Shown: positions 31,396 to 39,893, counted from the stretch's first letter. The stretch is DNA of 64,000 bases from Micromonospora trifolii (GCF_022229005.1 NZ_JAKKFD010000024.1:109054-173053); one strand, 5' to 3'. Numbers and translations: made by a program. Notes: a model not told the origin generated them from the sequence alone.

Positions 31396-31442
31396 TGCCC
31401 ACCATCTGCCCACGCCCCAAGAGCATGCCCAGCCGTTGCCCA
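31396..31442. promoter_or_regulatory. Four TGCCCA repeats near attL, probable integrase arm sites
   Basis: TGCCCA occurs at 31396, 31407, 31426 and 31437. The two pairs have identical 11-base spacing. The same pair (TGCCCACCATCTGCCCA) occurs beside attR at 50654-50670. Direct repeats at one helical turn beside both att cores are what tyrosine-integrase arm-type sites look like. Confidence 0.6.
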
Positions 31443-31456
31443 GAGTGGTCAACAAC

Positions 31457-31511
31457 GTGCCAGGCTGGCACTGTCCCAAATTTGCACTGTGCCAGCCTGG
31501 CACTGTGCCAG
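31457..31511. promoter_or_regulatory. Pair of GTGCCAG-N-CTGGCAC palindromes plus a half site
   Basis: Perfect 7+1+7 palindromes lie at 31457-31471 and 31489-31503, 32 bases apart (about three helical turns), followed by a half site GTGCCAG at 31505-31511 and then a T7 run. They look like operator or Xis/accessory-factor sites. A weak minus-strand open frame over 31449-31784 with one hydrophobic stretch has no ribosome site and is not called as a gene. Confidence 0.5.
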
Positions 31512-31780
31512 TCGCGCAGATTTTTTTAAAAGGGCACTCGTCGCACGGAGCGCCGTGGTGGCCGACTGCGTCAGCGTGCCCGGCCCCGCTACTAGTGCAC
31601 CAAGCGCAGCCAGAACAGCAGACACCCCAACCATGACCAGCTGAAACTTGGTTGGAGCCTCCGAGAAGCCAGATACCCCAGCCGCACCAGCAGCGGACTC
31701 GGCTACAAGCGGAAACAACCGCCGGCCTCGGTTCCTGGGGTTAGGGCGCATGTACGCACTGTTACACATCGGCGCTAGTG

Positions 31781-31985
31781 TCATCCGAGCGCATCGCCGA
31801 TCTTGTCGTTCATGGTGTCGTCTCCCCCGTCGATGCAGTTGGCGTAGACGCGGAGCAGAACGGCCACGCCGTGGCCCAGGCGCCGGGCAACCTCAGTCGG
31901 CGGGACGCCGGCATTCAGCCGAAGCGAGGCCGCCGCGTGCCGCAGGTCGTACGGCCGGCAGACGAGCCGCGGATAAGCCAGCGAC
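31781..31985 (-). pseudogene. C-terminal fragment of a second tyrosine integrase
   Basis: About 205 bases closely resemble the 3' end of the integrase at 32549 (by eye nearly nine in ten bases). They encode the YDLRHAAASLRLNAGVPP, ARRLGHGVAV and RVYANCIDGGDDTMNDKIG segments, ending at the same stop context. Everything upstream of the HxxR-like motif is missing. It lies immediately left of the 170-residue gene, so the integrase end flanks that gene on both sides, which implies a recombination between related elements. Confidence 0.85.
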
Positions 31986-32015
31986 AGCCCGGGCGCGCTG
32001 CCGGATCATGTAGCG

Positions 32016-32528
32016 ATGCTCGATCAGGACGCCCTCGCTCGCCTCCAGGACGCCGCTGTCTTCTGGAGCGTCGGTTCCGGCACCGCGGCCCAGGTGATCG
32101 ACGCCGCCTGTGACTGCCTCATCGCGGGCATAGACAGCCCGGCTCTCCAGATCGTCGCCGGCATCTCGCCAGTGAAGGGCACGGAAAACGACGAGCTGCG
32201 GCGTTGGCTCGAAGGCGCGCTGTCGGAACTCTCTCTGAATTACTACGCCGAGGGGAGCCGAGAGAGCGAGGAGCAAGCCCTCCGCATCATGGCCCGGCGA
32301 CTGCTCGCACAGACCATCGCGCCTCGTGATCTCACCTCTTGGGCATACCGATTCATCTCCTACGACGGCACTCCCCTGGCAGCCGAACTGATCGCATTGG
32401 ACAACGCCTACGACCTCGTAGCCGCCATCCACGACTGGCAACCGCACAGCAGCACCGCAACCAGGGATATCGACGCGGACGTCGTCGGTGAAGCTCGGCG
32501 CCTTCTCGGCCACCCAACGACTGCCTAG
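32016..32528 (+). CDS. Unknown 170-residue protein of the element
   Basis: The product starts MLDQDALARLQDAAVFWSVG and appears mostly alpha-helical and acidic, with no membrane segment or catalytic motif that I recognise. It sits between the two integrase ends, convergent with the integrase gene. A decayed homologue at 30829-31080 shows that it travels with this element family. No strong ribosome site precedes the ATG. It could be an element-maintenance or immunity protein, but nothing in the sequence shows a function. Confidence 0.65.
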   Translation: MLDQDALARLQDAAVFWSVGSGTAAQVIDAACDCLIAGIDSPALQIVAGISPVKGTENDELRRWLEGALSELSLNYYAEGSRESEEQALRIMARRLLAQTIAPRDLTSWAYRFISYDGTPLAAELIALDNAYDLVAAIHDWQPHSSTATRDIDADVVGEARRLLGHPTTA

Positions 32529-32548
32529 AAGGACCGAAGCACGAGTGC

Positions 32549-33975
32549 TCATCCGAGGGCGTCGCCGATCTTGTCGTTCATGGTGTCGTCGCCCCCGTCG
32601 ATGCAGTTGGCGTAGACCCGGGGCAGGACGGCGACGCCGTGACCCAGGCGCCGGGCGACCTCGGTCGGTGGGACGCCGGCATTCAGCCAGAGCGAGGCCG
32701 CCGCGTGCCGCAGATCGTACGGACGGCGGACGAGCGGCGAGGCGACCTGCGATTCGGTCAGCGCCTTCTCGCGGGCGAGCTTCCACCACCGGTCATAGAC
32801 CGACTCGGACAGCGGCCCACCGTGCAGACCCCGGAAGAACCGCCCGTCCGGACCGACCCCGTGATTCTCGACGTGCGCGCACAGCAGCTCGACGAGCCGA
32901 GGCGGAATCGGGACCGTACGAGTCTCGGCCCTCCCCCGGTGCTTGAGTCCGCGTCGCTCGTGGGAACCGCCGTCATCGGTCCAGTGCGACCCGGCGCGCG
33001 GCGAGGTGCCGGCGAGCACCAGGCGGCCCCAGCGATATTCGATCTTCTCGTGTTCGCAGGACCGGGAAGGCTTGACCGCCGCCAGGTCGTCGAAGTCGGC
33101 GCCGCAGTCGGCGCACCGGCCGGCAAGGTCACAGTCCTCCCGCCGGAGGTCCGCAGCTTCCGAGGGACGCATCCCCGCGTAGTAGAGGCAGCCGAAGAAC
33201 GCGGTGACCTTGTCGGCGCGTTTGCCGAGAGATTTCACCGCCTCCAGCAGCGTGGAGAGTTCGCCACCACCCGCCGGTCGATCGACTGTGCAACCTCGGG
33301 CGCGGTCCACTGGACCCGGTCGACCGGGTTGGAGGCGACCAGCTCCAGCTCGACGGCGTACCCGAGCACGTTGTAGAAGGTGGCCCGCTTGCGCTGGACG
33401 GTGGAGGCAGCCGCGGGCTTGCCGTCGAGGCGTACGCAGAGGCTGTCGAGGACGCGGCGGACCATCGCGGGTGAGTCGAGTTCGACTACCGGGAGGGACG
33501 CGGTTTCCAGCCAGGCGAGGGCCGCCGCGTCTTCGGCGGGGATCTCGTCGGACCAGCGGCGTGGGTTGAGGCCGTAGAGGTACAGCGCCTCACGGAGCAA
33601 CGCGTCAGTCGGTCGGCCCCGCTTGGTCGGCCGGGTCAGGGTCACCGTGATGGAGGTCAGCGCTTCGACGATCGAGCGCCGGGTCTTGGCAGCCGCCCGG
33701 GGCCACTTCATCTCGACGTACGCCCGGCTGTGCGCGTACCAGGTGGTGGGGTTCTTGGTTCTGGCCTCGGAGACCGGGCGGCCGGTGGCCGGGTCGAAGG
33801 GCTCCCCCGCGTTGGCCGCCTGGACCAGCTCGGCGCGGAACGAGTGCGCCAACGCCTTCGTACGGAACATGTCCTCGAAGCGCTGGCCACTCACCGCCCA
33901 GCGAACCCGCCACGGCCGAGCCTTCCGGTCAGCGCGCTTACCGATCTCCCAGATCTGGACCTCATAGCTCTTCAT
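32549..33975 (-). pseudogene. Tyrosine recombinase integrase, interrupted by a frameshift
   Basis: The N-terminal part (start 33975, MKSYEVQIWEIGKRADRK) has the arm-binding and SAM-like core-binding regions and reads in one frame to a stop at 33235. The catalytic part lies in another frame from about 33290 to 32549: GMRPSEAADLRRED with the first Arg, RRPYDLRHAAAS (HxxR-like, His replaced by Tyr), LGHGVAV and the tyrosine in RVYANC. The junction near 33255-33270 lacks about ten bases relative to the expected VVANPxQ-LSTLL connection. Together the parts would make about 475 residues. It is either a broken gene or a sequence error. The adjacent xis overlaps the start in an ATGA. Confidence 0.85.
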
Positions 33976-34157
33976 GCGGCGTCCTGCTCCAGGTCGCCGA
34001 GCCACCGACCGAGCGCCGACCGGCGGACCCGAAGCTGCCCGTTCGGGAGCTTGATGACTCGTGGTCCCTTGCCGGTCTGCCGCCAGTAGAACCAGGTCGA
34101 GCGCGGTACGCGCAGCTCGGCGAGCACTTCCGGCACGGTCAACAACTCCTCGTTCAC
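33972..34157 (-). CDS. xis: Excisionase, MerR/helix-turn-helix type
   Basis: The 61-residue protein reads MNEELLTVPEVLAELRVPRS, then a WYWRQTGKGP-like wing region (TWFYWRQTGKGPRVIKLPNG) and a second helix (RRSALGRWLGDLE). This is the winged helix-turn-helix of AICE and phage excisionases. Its stop overlaps the integrase ATG and its start overlaps the rep stop, so rep-xis-int form one coupled operon as in pSAM2. Confidence 0.9.
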   Translation of the reverse strand: MNEELLTVPEVLAELRVPRSTWFYWRQTGKGPRVIKLPNGQLRVRRSALGRWLGDLEQDAA

Positions 34158-35908
34158 TGCGTCTCCTCCCCGTCGTGCTGTGCGCTGTGCTGAGTTGCCG
34201 AAAGATCTGGGGACCCCTGCGCGGCCCGGTCCTTGGCGGCGAGCAGTTCGGAGCGCCAGCGGGCCCGTTCGCTGATCGACCGCATGAGCCGGTGGGTCAT
34301 CGGGCCGACGTCCGGGTCATCGGGCCGGGCCAACTCCCAGGCATGCCGGACCCGTTCGGGGGTGGCGCCCTGGTCGTCGACGAGTTGCGTGCCGTCGGTG
34401 GTGACGCCGAGCAGTGCCCGGACCCAGGCCCGCGCGTCGTGCTTGTGGTCGGCGAGGGTCTTGCCGGACCAGTCGCGGGAGATGAGGATGCGCCGGCCGC
34501 CGATGCCGAGGGTGTCGCGCTGGTGGAACTTGCCCTTGCAGCGGCCCGGCTTGTGCTTGGCGTGCGCCTTCTTGGGCTGGACGCCGTAAAGCAGCCAGTT
34601 GGCGCACCGGTCGGTGCATGGCGTGAGCTGGAGTTGCTGCCAGAGCCGGTCGAGGTGCTTGCGTTGCCGATCGGTGGTCGCCTTGTGGCAGTCGCCGGTG
34701 TGCTTGGTTATGTATTTCGTGACGTACCGGATGGTCCGTTCGGCGTCCTCAGTGCCGGGCATGACGCCGCGGGCGTCCACCTGGGCGCCGAAGCGGACTA
34801 CGTGCACAGGTTCCGCGTCCGGGTCGTCGTCGATGGTGTCGAGGGCTTCCGACCAGGTGGTCAACGGCAGGCGGGAGTCGGGGTCTGCCCATGCTGCCGC
34901 CTGCTCGTCCCAGATCGGAAGCCGGTCGAGGGTGTAGCGCTGGACGTCGACCGAGGGCCACCACACCTGGTGGTAGGTCGCCGCCGCCACGGTGCGGAGC
35001 ACGTCCCGAGGGATGGTGCCCCGGATGGCGAAGTGGGCGTGCGGGGCGAGACGGCGTTGCGGCTCGACGCAGCCGGCGTACTGGACGTTCCAGCCCTCGC
35101 AGCGCCGAAGGTTCTGCCAGAACCGGTCGAGAAGCCGGGGGAAGTGCACGGCGTCCCAGGCTGCGCGGCGGTAGTCGTACCTGGCCGGGTTGACCGGGGT
35201 GCCGTCGGGGCGGACCGGGCCGTACGAGTCGAGGGTGAGCGTCAGCCACATCGACGGTTGGTAGGTGGAGCCGTCCGGGGCGGTGTAGGTCTTGCCGACG
35301 GTGCGCCGCTCGACCTTGCGCCGGGGCAGTTCGGGGGCATCCTGGCGCCGCTTGGTGGAGCGCTTGCGCCGTGGGCCGGGCTCGTCGTCCTGGTCCTCGT
35401 CGTCGCTGGCGTGAGGTGGTCCGACGCGCCCGCGCAGGCCCTCAGCGGTGATGGCTTCCTCTACCTCGCGGATAGCCTCGTCGAGGTCGGTCACCTGGTC
35501 CCACTGGGCCGCCCTCACCGCCTCGTCGCGGGAGAACTCCAGGTGTGCGCGGAACAGGATCAGGGACTTCTGCGCCTCGGTCGCTGGTTCCGGGCCGGGT
35601 AACGGCTCGTCGTCGCGGTGCCAGCCTTCGCGGATCTGGGCTTGCCGTAGCCGGCGGTTCTTCTTGGCGCATGGCGGGCACTTGTCCTCGCGGGTCGCGC
35701 CGCAGGGCAGGTCGATGACTTCGGTCAGGCCGGTGTCGAGGTCGGTCCGGCGCATGGCGAGGGGGCGGACGCAGACGCCGTACTCGATGGCGATGTCTTT
35801 GAGGACGTCGATCGAGCGGGGTAGCGCCATGCGGGCCGCCCGCGACCCCGGTCGAGGAGCAACCGGGGCCGCGGCGGGTTCGAGGCCCGGCAGGGTCGGA
35901 GCCGTCAT
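34154..35908 (-). CDS. repSA: Replication initiator, RepSA family
   Basis: The 584-residue protein starts MTAPTLPGLEPAAAP. It has Cys69, 77 and 80 in a zinc-finger-like start (EDKCPPCAKKNRR), an HUH metal motif (PHAHFAIRG, about residues 287-296) and a catalytic-tyrosine region (YVTKYITKHTG, about 395-405). A C-terminal Cys pair (TPCTDRCANW) follows. These are the features of RepSA/pSN22-type rolling-circle initiators that nick the element's origin after excision. It is first in the coupled rep-xis-int operon. Confidence 0.9.
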   Translation of the reverse strand: MTAPTLPGLEPAAAPVAPRPGSRAARMALPRSIDVLKDIAIEYGVCVRPLAMRRTDLDTGLTEVIDLPCGATREDKCPPCAKKNRRLRQAQIREGWHRDDEPLPGPEPATEAQKSLILFRAHLEFSRDEAVRAAQWDQVTDLDEAIREVEEAITAEGLRGRVGPPHASDDEDQDDEPGPRRKRSTKRRQDAPELPRRKVERRTVGKTYTAPDGSTYQPSMWLTLTLDSYGPVRPDGTPVNPARYDYRRAAWDAVHFPRLLDRFWQNLRRCEGWNVQYAGCVEPQRRLAPHAHFAIRGTIPRDVLRTVAAATYHQVWWPSVDVQRYTLDRLPIWDEQAAAWADPDSRLPLTTWSEALDTIDDDPDAEPVHVVRFGAQVDARGVMPGTEDAERTIRYVTKYITKHTGDCHKATTDRQRKHLDRLWQQLQLTPCTDRCANWLLYGVQPKKAHAKHKPGRCKGKFHQRDTLGIGGRRILISRDWSGKTLADHKHDARAWVRALLGVTTDGTQLVDDQGATPERVRHAWELARPDDPDVGPMTHRLMRSISERARWRSELLAAKDRAAQGSPDLSATQHSAQHDGEETQ

Positions 35909-36003
35909 CGGCCCACCCCCACCGCGAGTCGAATGCGGTGGTCTCGGGTGCCGGCCCGCCGGTACTGTCCGGGCTCACCAAGAATCCGAGCGGCGAGGTC
36001 GAC

Positions 36004-36357
36004 ATGAACAGCGATGACGGTACGACGGTGCTGTGGCGCCCAACCGGGCCGAAAGAGCTGGATCTCGTCCGCGAGTCCGGATGGCGGGCGTGGCCGCCGC
36101 GCCTGCCGGATCAGCCGATCTTCTACCCGGTCCTGAACGAGGACTACGCGGTGATGATCGCCCGGGACTGGAACGTGCCCGCGTCCGGCGTCGGCTACGT
36201 AACCCGCTTCCGGGTGGAGTCGGAGTTCCTGAGTCGGTACCCGGTCCGCCAGGCTGGGGGTAAGACCATTCTGGAGCTGTGGGTGCCGGCCGAGGAGCTG
36301 GACGAGTTCAACGCGCACATCGTTGGACTGATCGAGGTCGTTCACGAGTTCCGGTAG
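36004..36357 (+). CDS. Small conserved protein of the type annotated ADP-ribosylation/crystallin J1
   Basis: The ATG at 36004 is preferred (purine-rich GAGG upstream); an in-frame start 66 bases earlier lacks similarity. The 117 residues contain WRPTGPKELDLVRESGWRAW, PPRLPDQPIFYPVLNEDYA and an acidic C-terminus (VPAEELDEFNAHIVGLIEVV). Actinobacterial proteins of this pattern carry that annotation, but no activity is established. It is the only plus-strand gene between rep and tra, so it is likely an acquired passenger or separately regulated. Confidence 0.7.
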   Translation: MNSDDGTTVLWRPTGPKELDLVRESGWRAWPPRLPDQPIFYPVLNEDYAVMIARDWNVPASGVGYVTRFRVESEFLSRYPVRQAGGKTILELWVPAEELDEFNAHIVGLIEVVHEFR

Positions 36358-36383
36358 CCGCCGCCCGGCTACGAGGGTGGCCG

Positions 36384-36926
36384 TCATCGGATGATCCCGA
36401 CGACCTGGGGCCGGTTGGACTGGACGACACCGACCCGAGGCAGCACCGCGGCTGATGCCGGCGGCATCACCGGAGCCGGCGGCGCGGGTTCGACAGGCTG
36501 CGGCTCGTCGTACCAATCGCCCTGCGGCTGATTGGGCTCCGGGGCAGGCGGTGTGGTGGGTTCGCTGGACAGGACGACCTTCACCAGGGCGAGGAAGGCC
36601 AGCGACGGCACCGCCGCGACGATCCAGCCCCAGACGGACGGTTCGGCTTCGGCAACCTGGGCGGCGAGGGAGAGCAGCGCGAACGCGATCAGGAGGACGC
36701 CGACCAGGCCGACGGGTCGACCAGTTCGACGGCGGGCACGGATCTCCAGGCCGAGGTAGATGGCCATCAGCTCGACCGCTACGGCGTTGGCCCAGCCGAT
36801 CCAGTCAGGCTGACCGTGGGCAACGGTCAGGTCGTGGACGTGGGTAAAGGCGGCGGCGCCGGCCATGGTGCCGATGGCGAGCAGGATCAGGACCCGGACG
36901 CCGGACTCGGCGCGTTCCCGGATCAT
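36384..36926 (-). CDS. DUF2637/Spd-like membrane protein
   Basis: The start at 36926 (MIRERAESGVRVLILLA) overlaps the stop of the 62-residue gene upstream. The 180 residues have four hydrophobic helices (VLILLAIGTMAGAAAF, WANAVAVELMAIYLGLE, LVGVLLIAFALLSLAAQV, WIVAAVPSLAFLALVKVVL) followed by a Pro-rich tail of 60 residues. This resembles the DUF2637/spread-protein type of AICEs and Streptomyces plasmids, which help intramycelial spread. Assignment is by topology and place beside tra. Confidence 0.75.
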   Translation of the reverse strand: MIRERAESGVRVLILLAIGTMAGAAAFTHVHDLTVAHGQPDWIGWANAVAVELMAIYLGLEIRARRRTGRPVGLVGVLLIAFALLSLAAQVAEAEPSVWGWIVAAVPSLAFLALVKVVLSSEPTTPPAPEPNQPQGDWYDEPQPVEPAPPAPVMPPASAAVLPRVGVVQSNRPQVVGIIR

Positions 36927-37111
36927 CGGCCGCCCCTGGTGTCGCGCACGGTCAGGGTGATGCAGATCTGTTGGCCGTTGAGGTCGCGGCGGCGGTTGAC
37001 CATGTGCGCCAGGCCGTGCAGGGCACCGGCGAGTCGGTCCGGGGAGCCGTTGAGCTCGATGTGCAGCGGCTTGAGGCGGTGGGTGCCGAGGAAGAAGCTC
37101 TTGAGGGACAT
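36923..37111 (-). CDS. Small element protein (62 residues), unknown
   Basis: The protein begins MSLKSFFLGTHRLKPLHIEL and continues with LAGALHGLAHMVNRRRDLNG and a beta-rich end (QQICITLTVRDTR). It overlaps the membrane-protein gene downstream in ATGA style and lies three bases after the 88-residue gene, so it is in the tra operon. No function is recognised. It is probably a Spd-like accessory. Confidence 0.75.
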   Translation of the reverse strand: MSLKSFFLGTHRLKPLHIELNGSPDRLAGALHGLAHMVNRRRDLNGQQICITLTVRDTRGGR

Positions 37112-37114
37112 CGG

Positions 37115-37381
37115 TTACCTCCGGGCCGGGGCGACGCGGGTACGGATGTGGTCGGGTGGCTCGCCGAGGGAGGCCACCGCTTCGGAGAGGCAGCGCCACA
37201 GCGCCCACGCCTCGTCGGGGGTCAGGTACATGCGGCGCCGGCCGCCACCGACGGCGAGATAGACCGGGTATGCGTCGGGCCGGGCGGGGTCGACGCGGAC
37301 GGACACGGCCGTGCTGGTGGCGCCGTCGGTGCCGGGTGCGCGGAGCCGGTAGAAGGTTCGGCCGTCGGTCTGGGCGGTCAT
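37115..37381 (-). CDS. Small element protein (88 residues), unknown
   Basis: The start ATG overlaps the tra stop (ATGA). The product MTAQTDGRTFYRLRAPGTDG... has a beta-strand-rich first half and a helical second half (TPDEAWALWRCLSEAVASLGE). No membrane segment is seen. Tight packing in the tra-spd operon supports its being real. No function can be assigned. Confidence 0.75.
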   Translation of the reverse strand: MTAQTDGRTFYRLRAPGTDGATSTAVSVRVDPARPDAYPVYLAVGGGRRRMYLTPDEAWALWRCLSEAVASLGEPPDHIRTRVAPARR

Positions 37382-39003
37382 CGCGGCTCACCGCCATCGG
37401 TGTCCCGGTTGAGGATGTTCAGCAGCGAGTCGGGCAGCAGCGGTCCGCGACGCTGCCGGGGCAGCGGCGGGCGGACCGGTTCGGTGGCGGTTTCCCGGCC
37501 GACCTGGGCGAGGATGTCCACCGCGTCGGCCGGTGCCGGGTACTCCGCGGCCAAGTCCCGAATGTGGTCGTCGGCGATGTAGGAGAAGCGGACCCGGGCC
37601 GGCTCCGGGGTGCCGTCGAGGATCACGTAGCCGACGCCCTTGGCCCAGCGGGGCATCTGGTCGGCGAGGGCACCCCGGTTGCGGGCACCGTCACCCAACA
37701 CGAGGTCGACCTGAGTGGCCTCGGTCAGGCCGAGCGCGATCCGGGTCGGGAACAGGTCCCGGAACGGCAGGACCTCCTTGCGGGGGTCCTGCAACACGGC
37801 CACCACCAGAACACCGACGCCGGCTCCCTGCGACAGCAGCAACCCGAGCGAGCCGGCGATGCGCTTGCGCAGGTCAACATCCTGGAGGTACGCGGTTAGT
37901 GCCGCCATCTCGTCGATGACGACCACGACCAAGGGGTCAGCCAGAGTCGGAGTGTGCACCCGCACCGCACCGGCAAGCCGGGTCTGCCGTTCCCGCATGA
38001 CTGTCACGGCCTCGTCGAGCAGATCGGCCATGGCCTCGAACGACTTGCAGGCGAACCGGGCGAACAGCGGCCGACCCATCGCGAACTCCATGCCGCCTTT
38101 GGGATCGATCACCCAGAGCCGGACCAGGCCGGAGGAGATACCGCCGGCCAGAACGCGAACCAGCGACCACAGCACCGAGCCCTTACCGGACCGGGTCGCG
38201 CCACCGATGAGGACGTGCGTGGCGAGCAGGTGCAGGCACCAGTGCCGCAGGTCTTCCCGCCGAGCCAGCGGCAACGCGGTGAAGTCAGGCACCGATGGCA
38301 CGTCGAAGGGGTCGACCAGGGTGCGCAGCGCATCCGTGCGGACCACCACCAGGTAGACCACCGACGGCCGGTCCCGGAACCGCAGCCGATCCACCGCGCC
38401 CAGGACCAGCGCCCAGTAGCCCGACCGGATCGGCGGGTCATCGGGACGCTCGGAGTAGACCCGGGCGTGCCGCCGGGCGAAGGCGTACGCCAGGTTCGCC
38501 GTTGCCTTCTGGAATTCCTCCGGTGTCTGGCCGCGGACCATGCGGATGGTCAGCACGTCGAGCGCCTGATCCGAGCGGACCCGCAGCAGCTCCGGCAGGA
38601 CCGTGCGATGGTCGTACACCTTGGCCAGCCCGCAGAGGGTCATTGCCTCGCGCCAGGCCCGCCGGTAGACGAAGAGCTGACGGAAACGGCCGAGGATCGG
38701 ACCGGCGCACCAGGTCCACCAGGACGACTCGTGCCGCCACCGCCACAGCGCCGACACGGCAGCGGCCAGGACGACGGGCACGATCACGCCGGATCGGCCG
38801 AACTCGCGGTAGAGGCTCACCCCGGGCACGACCAGGCCGACGGCGACCGGGTGGCGAAGACACCACCACAGGCCCCGCCACAGCCACCGGAGCACGAGGC
38901 CGGGCGCGATCAGCCAGACCGGCAGCTCCAGACGGCGCGGGCGGATCACCATCAGATCCCCGGCGGTGGTCATCACGACCTCGCCGCGCGGCCGGCGCAT
39001 CAT
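37378..39003 (-). CDS. traSA: FtsK/SpoIIIE-type conjugative translocase (TraSA/TraB family)
   Basis: The 541-residue protein has two hydrophobic segments in residues 25-90, a Walker A motif (GGATRSGKGS, about residue 266) and WVIDPKGGMEFAMG. Walker B (VVVVIDEMAAL) and the C-terminal ATPase core end in a disordered tail. Such proteins alone move double-stranded DNA between mycelia, recognising 8-bp repeats in a clt locus. Starts at 39003, 39000 or 38973 are all possible. It is the first gene of the tra-spd operon and lies 145 bases after the Pra-like gene. Confidence 0.92.
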   Translation of the reverse strand: MMRRPRGEVVMTTAGDLMVIRPRRLELPVWLIAPGLVLRWLWRGLWWCLRHPVAVGLVVPGVSLYREFGRSGVIVPVVLAAAVSALWRWRHESSWWTWCAGPILGRFRQLFVYRRAWREAMTLCGLAKVYDHRTVLPELLRVRSDQALDVLTIRMVRGQTPEEFQKATANLAYAFARRHARVYSERPDDPPIRSGYWALVLGAVDRLRFRDRPSVVYLVVVRTDALRTLVDPFDVPSVPDFTALPLARREDLRHWCLHLLATHVLIGGATRSGKGSVLWSLVRVLAGGISSGLVRLWVIDPKGGMEFAMGRPLFARFACKSFEAMADLLDEAVTVMRERQTRLAGAVRVHTPTLADPLVVVVIDEMAALTAYLQDVDLRKRIAGSLGLLLSQGAGVGVLVVAVLQDPRKEVLPFRDLFPTRIALGLTEATQVDLVLGDGARNRGALADQMPRWAKGVGYVILDGTPEPARVRFSYIADDHIRDLAAEYPAPADAVDILAQVGRETATEPVRPPLPRQRRGPLLPDSLLNILNRDTDGGEPR

Positions 39004-39148
39004 CGGGCAGCCGCCACTGTGGGCCGCCGCAGGACGGCAGGCATACGCTTGGACATGTCACTACCTCTCTCGACAGAGCAGGGGAAAGAGACAGAGGGCG
39101 GGGCTGCCGTCCGCCAAGACCTGACAGCCCCGCCCCCACCAGATGCAG

Positions 39149-39544
39149 CTACTGCGCCGCCTTCGTGGCCACGCCCGCCGGGGCACGCATCCCGGTCGCC
39201 CGCAGCGAATACGCCATCCGACCGTTGTTGCCCACGTACGGCGTGACCGTCATGCCGTCGAACTCCACCGCCTCGAACAGGCCACCCGTCGGCGGCACCG
39301 GCTGGTAGTCCGCCGAGATCTTCACCGTCGTCTCCCGCGACCGCTTCCCCAGCTCCGGATCCAGATCCATCACCCGGACCTGCCACACCCGCTGGCCGGT
39401 CAACTTGTCCTTCGCCGGGCTACGCCGGCCCGTCTTCTCGTCGTAGTCCTCGACCTCGCCCAGAGACTCGGGCACCAACGCGCACCCCGCCGGGAACACG
39501 TCCTCACACCGCACCGCGAACCTCGTGCCGCCTCGCAGAGCCAT
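39149..39544 (-). CDS. pra: Pra-like activator of element replication, integration and excision
   Basis: The 131-residue protein reads MALRGGTRFAVRCEDVFPAG and contains KLTGQRVWQVRVMDLDPE, KISADYQPVPPTG and VEFDGMTVTPYV. This pattern is annotated as plasmid replication, integration and excision activator. In pSAM2 Pra turns on rep-xis-int and is repressed by KorSA. GGAGG lies seven bases before the ATG. The promoter just upstream overlaps a palindrome shared with a GntR gene of this element, which supports the pra role. Confidence 0.8.
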   Translation of the reverse strand: MALRGGTRFAVRCEDVFPAGCALVPESLGEVEDYDEKTGRRSPAKDKLTGQRVWQVRVMDLDPELGKRSRETTVKISADYQPVPPTGGLFEAVEFDGMTVTPYVGNNGRMAYSLRATGMRAPAGVATKAAQ

Positions 39545-39565
39545 CGCTCAACCTCCAACTTGTTA

Positions 39566-39617
39566 ACTTGTCTGCCAAGTTGCGTCCAAGGTAGACGGCA
39601 CTTGGCAGACAAGTCAA
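39566..39617 (-). promoter_or_regulatory. pra-like promoter with two operator copies
   Basis: Minus-strand TTGACT (39612-39617) and TACCTT (39588-39593) are 18 bases apart. Two inverted copies of the same 15-mer, ACTTGGCAGACAAGT at 39600-39614 and its reverse complement at 39566-39580, cover the -35/spacer region and the region just after the transcript start. This is the layout of a repressible promoter. The 18-mer GGCACTTGGCAGACAAGT (39597-39614) recurs with one extra base at 44206-44224. Confidence 0.7.
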
Positions 39618-39893
39618 CAACAAGCCGCCGAGGTGGGCCGACACCACCAACCGGCAGCGAGGACACCGCCCAGAGATCGGCAGAGACCGCACCAGCAAGT
39701 CAGGGCACGGGTACGGGAGGACAAGCTGATCGACGGCTGGCGGCACGCTCTTGCGCCCACCACCTGCAGTGAGCGTGGCCCTAGCAGCTGCGCAGGGAAC
39801 AGAGTCAGGCACTGCGGTCGGAGCCATATAGGAGCAACGCAGCTCGAAGGCTCCCCCTGCTCACGCCCGCCAAGCGACGCCTCATGAGCGAGC

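Noticed and set aside
31449..31784. Possible small membrane protein with one hydrophobic segment
   Set aside because: No ribosome site. The frame runs through the GTGCCAG palindromes and T-run, and the hydrophobic stretch alone is weak evidence.
35905..36516. 203-codon minus-strand frame between rep and the spd-like gene
   Set aside because: It lies exactly opposite the supported 117-residue plus-strand gene, lacks a ribosome site and shows no recognisable motif.
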